Shown here in pieces: positions 58,536-64,000 of a stretch of 64,000 bases of DNA. The notes beneath the pieces are model-generated. The model saw nothing but the letters and a program-made list of their open reading frames with translations. It searched no databases and was not told where the DNA came from. Source of the DNA: Pseudomonas sp. 6D_7.1_Bac1 (GTDB lineage Bacteria > Pseudomonadota > Gammaproteobacteria > Pseudomonadales > Pseudomonadaceae); assembly GCF_025465945.1 (NCBI RefSeq), contig NZ_JANLNW010000060.1, positions 62,001 through 126,000 on the forward strand. The letters are read 5' to 3'. Numbering within the stretch: position 1 is the stretch's first letter; the number at the start of each line of letters is the position of its first letter. The translations under genes and the position numbers were made by a program.

Positions 58536-58541
58536 TATACT
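58536..58541 (+). promoter_or_regulatory. Candidate -10 of uvrA
   Basis: TATACT, 34 nt before the TTG start of uvrA. No good -35 at 16-18 bp. No CTG-N10-CAG LexA box is seen in the gap. Confidence 0.4.
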
Positions 58542-58575
58542 CCTACGTTTTCGACGCCCGCCAAGCGAGGCCACC

Positions 58576-61410
58576 TTGGACAAGATCCTGATTCGTGGGG
58601 CTCGAACCCACAACCTGAAGAACATCGACCTGACCCTGCCACGGGACAAACTGATCGTCATCACCGGTTTGTCCGGGTCCGGCAAGTCTTCCCTGGCATT
58701 CGACACGCTGTACGCCGAGGGTCAGCGACGTTATGTCGAGTCGCTGTCAGCCTACGCCCGGCAGTTCCTGTCGATGATGGAAAAGCCTGACGTCGACACC
58801 ATCGAAGGCCTGTCGCCGGCCATCTCCATCGAACAGAAGTCGACCTCGCATAACCCGCGCTCGACGGTCGGCACCATCACCGAAATCTACGACTACTTGC
58901 GCCTGCTTTATGCTCGCGTGGGTATTCCGCGCTGCCCGGATCACGACATTCCGCTGGAAGCCCAGACTGTCAGCCAGATGGTCGACCTGGTCCTCGCGGA
59001 GCCTGAGGGCAGCAAGTTGATGCTGCTGGCACCGGTGATCCGCGAACGCAAGGGTGAACACCTTTCGGTTTTCGAAGAACTGCGCGCTCAGGGCTTTGTC
59101 CGGGCTCGGGTCAACGGCAGGCTCTGCGAGCTGGACGAGTTGCCGAAGCTGGATAAACAGAAGAAGCACTCGATTGATGTCGTGGTCGACCGCTTCAAGG
59201 TCCGCGCCGATCTGCAACAGCGCCTGGCCGAGTCGTTCGAGACCGCGCTGAAGTTGGCTGACGGCATTGCGCTGGTCGCGCCGATGGACGACGAGCCGGG
59301 GGAAGAAATGATCTTCTCCGCACGCTTCGCCTGTCCGATTTGCGGCCACGCGATCAGCGAGCTGGAGCCCAAGCTGTTTTCCTTCAACAATCCGGCCGGC
59401 GCCTGCCCGACCTGCGACGGCCTGGGGGTTAAACAGTTCTTCGACATAAAACGTCTGGTCAATGGCGAACTGACCCTGGCCGAGGGCGCGATTCGCGGCT
59501 GGGACAGGCGTAACGTCTACTACTTCCAGATGCTCGGCTCACTGGCCTCGCATTACGGCTTCAGCCTGGAAGTGCCGTTCAATCAACTGCCAGCTGATCA
59601 GCAGAAAGTCATCCTGCATGGCAGCGGAGCGCAGAACGTCGACTTCAAGTACCTGAACGACCGTGGCGACATCGTCAAACGCTCGCACCCGTTTGAAGGC
59701 ATCGTACCGAACCTGGACCGTCGCTACCGCGAAACCGAGTCCGCCTCGGTGCGCGAAGAACTGGCCAAGTTCCTCAGCACCCAGCCTTGCCCGGATTGCC
59801 GCGGTACTCGCCTGCGCCGCGAGGCGCGGCATGTGTGGGTCGGCGAGAAGACGCTGCCAGCGGTGACCAACCTGCCCATTGGCGATGCGTCCGATTACTT
59901 CGGCACGCTGAAACTGACCGGTCGACGCGGCGAAATTGCCGACAAGATTCTCAAGGAAATCCGCGAGCGTTTGCAGTTCCTGGTCAACGTCGGCCTCGAC
60001 TACCTGTCGCTGGACCGCAGTGCCGACACACTGTCTGGCGGTGAAGCGCAACGTATTCGTCTGGCCAGCCAGATCGGCGCCGGTCTGGTGGGGGTTCTGT
60101 ACATCCTCGACGAACCGTCGATTGGTCTGCACCAGCGCGACAATGATCGACTGCTGGGGACACTCAAGCATCTGCGAGATATCGGTAATACGGTGATCGT
60201 GGTCGAGCACGACGAAGACGCGATTCGGCTGGCCGACTACGTGGTGGATATCGGCCCTGGCGCGGGCGTGCACGGCGGTCACATTGTTGCCGAAGGCACC
60301 CCGGCCGAAGTCATGGCGCACCCTGACTCGCTGACCGGTAAATACCTGTCCGGCCGCGTGAAGATCGAAGTCCCAGCCAAACGCACGCCGCGCAACAAGA
60401 AGCTCTCGCTGTCGCTCAAGGGCGCCCGGGGCAACAACTTGCGCGATGTCGACCTGGACATTCCGATTGGTCTGCTGACCTGCGTGACCGGCGTGTCCGG
60501 TTCGGGCAAGTCGACGCTGATCAACAACACCTTGTTCCCGCTCAGCGCCACCGCACTGAACGGCGCGACCACCCTGGAAGCTGCAGCCCACGACAACATC
60601 AAGGGCCTGGAGCATCTGGACAAAGTCGTCGACATCGACCAAAGCCCGATCGGCCGTACGCCGCGCTCCAACCCGGCAACCTACACCGGGCTGTTCACTC
60701 CGATTCGCGAGCTGTTTGCCGGTGTGCCAGAATCCCGTTCACGTGGCTACGGTCCCGGACGCTTCTCCTTCAACGTGAAGGGCGGACGCTGCGAGGCCTG
60801 CCAGGGCGACGGCCTGATCAAGGTGGAAATGCACTTCCTGCCGGACATCTATGTCCCGTGCGATGTCTGCAAGAGCAAGCGCTACAACCGCGAAACCCTG
60901 GAGATCAAGTACAAGGGCAAGAGCATCCACGAAACACTGGAAATGACCATTGAAGAAGCGCGAGTGTTCTTCGATGCGGTTCCGGCCCTGGCGCGCAAGC
61001 TTCAGACGTTGATGGATGTAGGCCTGTCGTACATCAAGCTGGGGCAATCGGCGACCACCCTGTCGGGCGGTGAAGCGCAACGGGTCAAGCTGTCCCGCGA
61101 ACTGTCCAAGCGCGATACCGGCAAGACCTTGTACATCCTCGATGAGCCGACCACCGGTCTGCACTTCGCGGATATCCAGCAACTGCTTGATGTACTCCAC
61201 CGTCTACGCGATCACGGCAACACCGTGGTGGTGATCGAGCACAACCTGGACGTGATCAAGACCGCTGACTGGCTGATAGACCTTGGGCCCGAGGGTGGTT
61301 CCAAGGGTGGGCAGATCATTGCCGTGGGCACGCCGGAGGAAGTCGCCGAGATGAAGCAGTCTTATACCGGCTACTACCTCAAGCCATTGCTGGAGCGTGA
61401 CCGGGCTTAA
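58576..61410 (+). CDS. uvrA: UvrABC system protein A
   Basis: A 944-residue nucleotide-excision-repair damage sensor with two ABC ATPase domains. The first Walker A is TGLSGSGKSS (residues ~30-40), with a zinc-finger pair CPICGHAISELEPKLFSF...CPTCDG. The second half has TGVSGSGKSTL, CEACQGDG and CDVC zinc ligands, and two ABC signatures LSGGEAQR. The start codon is TTG at 58576 after AGCGAGG: a longer open frame exists upstream but homologues begin MDKILIRGARTHNL. A strong terminator follows. Confidence 0.96.
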   Translation: MDKILIRGARTHNLKNIDLTLPRDKLIVITGLSGSGKSSLAFDTLYAEGQRRYVESLSAYARQFLSMMEKPDVDTIEGLSPAISIEQKSTSHNPRSTVGTITEIYDYLRLLYARVGIPRCPDHDIPLEAQTVSQMVDLVLAEPEGSKLMLLAPVIRERKGEHLSVFEELRAQGFVRARVNGRLCELDELPKLDKQKKHSIDVVVDRFKVRADLQQRLAESFETALKLADGIALVAPMDDEPGEEMIFSARFACPICGHAISELEPKLFSFNNPAGACPTCDGLGVKQFFDIKRLVNGELTLAEGAIRGWDRRNVYYFQMLGSLASHYGFSLEVPFNQLPADQQKVILHGSGAQNVDFKYLNDRGDIVKRSHPFEGIVPNLDRRYRETESASVREELAKFLSTQPCPDCRGTRLRREARHVWVGEKTLPAVTNLPIGDASDYFGTLKLTGRRGEIADKILKEIRERLQFLVNVGLDYLSLDRSADTLSGGEAQRIRLASQIGAGLVGVLYILDEPSIGLHQRDNDRLLGTLKHLRDIGNTVIVVEHDEDAIRLADYVVDIGPGAGVHGGHIVAEGTPAEVMAHPDSLTGKYLSGRVKIEVPAKRTPRNKKLSLSLKGARGNNLRDVDLDIPIGLLTCVTGVSGSGKSTLINNTLFPLSATALNGATTLEAAAHDNIKGLEHLDKVVDIDQSPIGRTPRSNPATYTGLFTPIRELFAGVPESRSRGYGPGRFSFNVKGGRCEACQGDGLIKVEMHFLPDIYVPCDVCKSKRYNRETLEIKYKGKSIHETLEMTIEEARVFFDAVPALARKLQTLMDVGLSYIKLGQSATTLSGGEAQRVKLSRELSKRDTGKTLYILDEPTTGLHFADIQQLLDVLHRLRDHGNTVVVIEHNLDVIKTADWLIDLGPEGGSKGGQIIAVGTPEEVAEMKQSYTGYYLKPLLERDRA

Positions 61411-61422
61411 CCTCGGCGCATG

Positions 61423-61461
61423 AAAAAGCCCCGGTCACTTCATCAGTGACCGGGGCTTTTT
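61423..61461. terminator. Bidirectional terminator between uvrA and ftnA
   Basis: AAAAAGCCCCGGTCACT, 5-nt loop TCATC, perfect inverse, giving a 17-bp stem with A and T runs on both flanks. Confidence 0.95.
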
Positions 61462-61482
61462 GCTGTATTGAGCGTCTAAAGA

Positions 61483-61947
61483 TCAGAACTGCGATTGCAG
61501 ATAGTTTTCCAGACCCACCCGCTTGATCAGACCCAGCTGCTTCTCCAGCCAATAGGTGTGATCTTCTTCGGTATCGGCCAGTTGAACCCGCAGGATCTCG
61601 CGGCTGACATAGTCCTTGTGCAGCTCGCAGAGCTCGATGCCCTTGCAGAGCGCGGCACGGACCTTGTATTCCAGGCGCAAGTCGGCAGCGAACATTTCAG
61701 GCACTGTGGTGCCGATATCCAGATCATCTGGACGCATACGCGGTGTGCCTTCGAGCATGAGGATCCGCCGCATCAGTGCATCGGCGTGCTGGGCCTCTTC
61801 TTCCATCTCGTGATTGATGCGCTCGTAGAGCTCGGTAAAGCCCCAGTCCTCATACATCCGCGAATGGATGAAATATTGATCACGTGCTGCCAGTTCGCCC
61901 GTGAGCAACGTGTTGAGGTAATCGATTACGTCTGGGTGACCTTGCAT
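61483..61947 (-). CDS. ftnA: Ferritin FtnA (formerly BfrA)
   Basis: A 154-residue four-helix ferritin. The ferroxidase ligands are present: Glu18, Glu51, His54, Glu127 and His130 (Glu93 in helix C is one position from the canonical Glu94). Residue 52 is Ala, not the heme-ligating Met of true bacterioferritin, so it is a heme-free FtnA-type protein; the matching P. aeruginosa gene next to katA is also FtnA. It stores iron and supplies it for KatA heme. RBS GGGAG upstream. Confidence 0.93.
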   Translation of the reverse strand: MQGHPDVIDYLNTLLTGELAARDQYFIHSRMYEDWGFTELYERINHEMEEEAQHADALMRRILMLEGTPRMRPDDLDIGTTVPEMFAADLRLEYKVRAALCKGIELCELHKDYVSREILRVQLADTEEDHTYWLEKQLGLIKRVGLENYLQSQF

Positions 61948-62059
61948 CGCCCTACATCTCCCTGCTTGAAAGTTGCAGTTTGAACCAAGCCGACCGATTG
62001 GTCACCCGAATAGCGCGATAAAAGCGAAGATATTCTGAGAAAAGTGGTTTAAATAACGC

Positions 62060-62084
62060 AAAAACCGCCAAAATGAGGGCGGTT
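62060..62084 (-). terminator. Rho-independent terminator of katA
   Basis: On the minus strand: AACCGCC-CTCATTTT-GGCGGTTTTT, 18 nt after the katA stop codon. Confidence 0.9.
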
Positions 62085-62101
62085 CTGCTTATCGTTTAGA
62101 C

Positions 62102-63550
62102 TTAGTTCAGCTGTACGCCCAAGGCCTTTGCAACACCTTCTCCGTAAGCACTATCAGCCTTGTAGAAGTGTTGCAGCTGCCGCTGAACCACATCGCTGGA
62201 AACGCCCGCCATTGCACCGGCAATGTTGTTGATCAGCAGGGCTTTCTGCTCATCGCTCATCAAGCGGAACAGCGCACCGGCATGGCTGTAGTAGTCTGTG
62301 TCTTCACGGTGATTGTAACGATCGGCCGCGCCACTCAGAGCCAGCGCTGGCTCTGCGTACTGTGGAGCCTGTTTCGGCGCATCGGCGTAGCTGTTTGGCT
62401 CGTAGTTCGGTGTACCGCCACCGTTGCTGCCAAACGCCATCGAGCCGTCGCGCTGATAGCTGTTGACCGGGCTACGTGGTGCGTTCACCGGCAACTGCTG
62501 ATGATTGGTGCCAACACGGTAGCGGTGCGCATCGGCGTAAGCGAACACACGACCTTGAAGCATGCGGTCCGGCGACAGACCCACACCAGGCACCATGTTG
62601 CTTGGACCAAACGCTGCCTGCTCGACCTCAGCGAAGTAGTTCTGCGGATTGCGATTGAGTTCAAGCTCGCCCACTTCGATCAGCGGGAACTCTTTCTGCG
62701 ACCAGGTTTTGGTCACGTCGAACGGGTTCTCGTAATGCGCCGCAGCCTGAGCCTCAGTCATGATCTGGATGCACACGCGCCATTTCGGGAAGTCACCGCG
62801 CTCGATCGCACCGAACAGGTCACGCTGAGCGTAATCCGGATCAGTACCCGCCAGACGTGCAGCCTCTGCCGGCGCCAGGTTCTTGATGCCTTGCTTGGTT
62901 TTGTAGTGCCATTTCACCCAGTGACGCTCACCTTTGGCGCTGACCAGGCTATAGGTGTGGCTGCCGAAGCCGTGCATGTGACGGTAGCCGTCAGGGATGC
63001 CGCGATCCGAGAACAGAATGGTGACCTGGTGCAGCGCCTCAGGCGAATGCGACCAGAAGTCCCACATCATCTGCGCGCTTTTGAGGTTGCTTTGCGGCAG
63101 ACGCTTTTGGGTGTGGATAAAGTCCGGAAACTTTAACGGGTCACGAATGAAGAACACTGGCGTGTTGTTGCCCACGATGTCCCAGTTACCTTCTTCGGTG
63201 TAGAACTTCAATGCAAAGCCACGCGGGTCGCGCTCGGTGTCTGCCGAACCGCGCTCTCCGCCAACGGTGGAAAAGCGCAGGAAGGTTGGGGTTTGCTTGC
63301 CAACGGATTCAAACAGCTTGGCGCTGGTGTACTGAGTAATGTCGCGAGTCACGGTGAACGTACCGTAAGCACCCGAGCCTTTGGCGTGTACACGGCGCTC
63401 CGGGATGTTCTCACGGTTGAAGTGGGCAAGCTTCTCGATCAGATGAAAGTCGTCGAGCAGCAGCGGGCCACGAGGGCCGGCGGAACGGGAATTCTGGTTG
63501 TCGGCGACTGGCGCGCCACTGGCGGTAGTCAGCGTTTTATTCTGGCTCAT
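62102..63550 (-). CDS. katA: Catalase KatA
   Basis: A 482-residue monofunctional clade-3 catalase. The distal heme His55 lies in RRVHAKGSGAYGTF; the proximal heme Tyr lies in RVFAYADAHRYRVG; an Asn in VGNNTPVFFIRDP completes the pocket. Its C-terminal NADPH-type region is present. The ATG at 63550 (MSQNKTL) has AAGGAAG 8 nt upstream; a TTG two codons upstream is an alternative. Next to ftnA, the iron source for its heme. Confidence 0.96.
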   Translation of the reverse strand: MSQNKTLTTASGAPVADNQNSRSAGPRGPLLLDDFHLIEKLAHFNRENIPERRVHAKGSGAYGTFTVTRDITQYTSAKLFESVGKQTPTFLRFSTVGGERGSADTERDPRGFALKFYTEEGNWDIVGNNTPVFFIRDPLKFPDFIHTQKRLPQSNLKSAQMMWDFWSHSPEALHQVTILFSDRGIPDGYRHMHGFGSHTYSLVSAKGERHWVKWHYKTKQGIKNLAPAEAARLAGTDPDYAQRDLFGAIERGDFPKWRVCIQIMTEAQAAAHYENPFDVTKTWSQKEFPLIEVGELELNRNPQNYFAEVEQAAFGPSNMVPGVGLSPDRMLQGRVFAYADAHRYRVGTNHQQLPVNAPRSPVNSYQRDGSMAFGSNGGGTPNYEPNSYADAPKQAPQYAEPALALSGAADRYNHREDTDYYSHAGALFRLMSDEQKALLINNIAGAMAGVSSDVVQRQLQHFYKADSAYGEGVAKALGVQLN

Positions 63551-63653
63551 GCTCAATCTTCCTTTTCAGTCTTGGAAACTGCCGGCTAATCGGCTGGAAG
63601 GGAGTATTGACCACGAACATGACGCCATCAAATTCATTAAATTGTCGGCATCG

Positions 63654-63668
63654 ATAGAAATAAACTAA
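63654..63668. promoter_or_regulatory. Candidate OxyR half-site upstream of katA
   Basis: ATAG-AAATAAA-CTAA resembles the OxyR consensus ATAG-N7-CTAT. On the minus strand TTTAAT could be a -10 (17 bp downstream of a poor -35 overlapping this site), as expected for an activated promoter. Binding is inference. Confidence 0.35.
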
Positions 63669-63733
63669 CGATCAGCCCTTGCAGAGAGTAAGGGTATCGA
63701 CTTTGCACCCCAGCGTACTTTTCCTGCAGGCAC

Positions 63734-63758
63734 AAAAAACCGGGCACTAGGCCCGGTT
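63734..63758 (-). terminator. Rho-independent terminator of rplQ
   Basis: On the minus strand AACCGGGC-CTAGT-GCCCGGTTTTTT, 21 nt after the rplQ stop codon; ends the alpha ribosomal operon. Confidence 0.9.
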
Positions 63759-63778
63759 CTTCGTTTCAGACTGACGTC

Positions 63779-64000
63779 TTACTCAGCGGATACAGCTTCA
63801 CCGCCGACAGGACGATCAACCAACTCGACGTACGCCATAGGCGCGTTGTCGCCAGTGCGGAAACCGCACTTGAGGATGCGCAAGTAGCCACCCTCACGGG
63901 TAGCGTAACGCTTGCCCAGGTCGTTGAAGAGCTTACCAACGATAGCTTTCGAACGAGTACGGTCGAAAGCCAGACGGCGGTTAGCCAGGCTATCTGTCTT
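63779..64000 (-). CDS. rplQ: 50S ribosomal protein L17, C-terminal part
   Basis: The last 73 codons of L17, running off the right edge. Translation starts in-frame with KTDSLANRRLAFDRTRSKAI and contains VGKLFNDLGKRYATREGGY and RTGDNAPMAYVELVDRP before TAA at 63779. In Pseudomonas, rplQ closes the rpsM-rpsK-rpsD-rpoA-rplQ operon and is followed by katA and ftnA, as here. Confidence 0.96.
   Translation of the reverse strand, partial: KTDSLANRRLAFDRTRSKAIVGKLFNDLGKRYATREGGYLRILKCGFRTGDNAPMAYVELVDRPVGGEAVSAE

Noticed and set aside
58501..58575. LexA (SOS) box upstream of uvrA
   Set aside because: AGTAT...ATACT is present but there is no CTG-N10-CAG core.

Overview
The window is a gene-dense, GC-rich stretch of a Pseudomonas chromosome, most likely from the P. 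fluorescens group. This rests on gene content and order (ubiX-mpl-eatR-eut, ppa, xseB-ispA-dxs, the nrdR-rib-nusB-thiL-pgpA run, oprG, ssb-uvrA-ftnA-katA-rplQ), which follows the Pseudomonas core. It also rests on the many REP doublets typical of that group. I see no rRNA, tRNA, insertion sequence, CRISPR array or prophage.

Layout. 1-3.6 kb: the start of a cidA/lrgA-type gene, a MaoC hydratase, a MORN-repeat/C13-peptidase lipoprotein and an NAD(P)-binding protein. 3.3-5.6 kb: mpl-ubiX-yceK-like operon on the minus strand. 5.8-13.6 kb: an ethanolamine catabolism locus, with the enhancer-binding regulator EatR divergent from aldehyde dehydrogenase, ethanolamine permease, eutB and eutC. A textbook sigma-54 promoter and a palindromic candidate activator site lie in the divergent gap. 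13.8-16.7 kb: GNAT, DedA, MtfA, Ppa. 16.9-21.1 kb: a small accessory block (S24-type repressor with no visible Ala-Gly cleavage site, an orphan intergenic transcript candidate, a YhcG-type nuclease-fold protein, a secreted DUF3828 protein, and a Fic protein behind a double palindrome). 21.2-24.3 kb: xseB-ispA-dxs. 24.5-35.6 kb: a btuB-like receptor converging on a long minus-strand run: nrdR-ribD-ribE-ribBA-ribH-nusB-thiL-pgpA-solute-binding protein-ribA-membrane protein-btuF-like. This run makes riboflavin and thiamin diphosphate and handles cobalamin. It is interrupted by two ~150-160 bp inverted-repeat elements, and the ribA leader is tandemly duplicated.

35.7-44.6 kb: a YbaY-type lipoprotein, a methyltransferase, a CnoX-like thioredoxin, and a candidate Zur-controlled set (ZrgA-like protein, ABC ATPase, permease, DUF3299 protein). 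These are followed by an OmpW/OprG porin with an Anr-like box and two SDR proteins. 44.9-51 kb: the giant Lhr helicase and a GlxA-type regulator divergent from a cysteine hydrolase. 51.1-56.4 kb: a six-to-seven-gene membrane-stress operon, yjfI-pspA-rhomboid-yjfK-yjfL-yjfM-yjfC, preceded by twin operator-like sites and bounded by terminators. 56.4-64 kb: MFS-ssb divergent from uvrA, then ftnA, katA and the 3' end of rplQ.

The least understood unit is the rhomboid-containing yjf/pspA operon. Its PspA protein, intramembrane protease, Ser/Gly-tailed lipoprotein and glutathionylspermidine-synthase-like ligase suggest an envelope-protein modification pathway (inference). The ABC/DUF3299/ZrgA set and the Fic gene behind its double palindrome come next.
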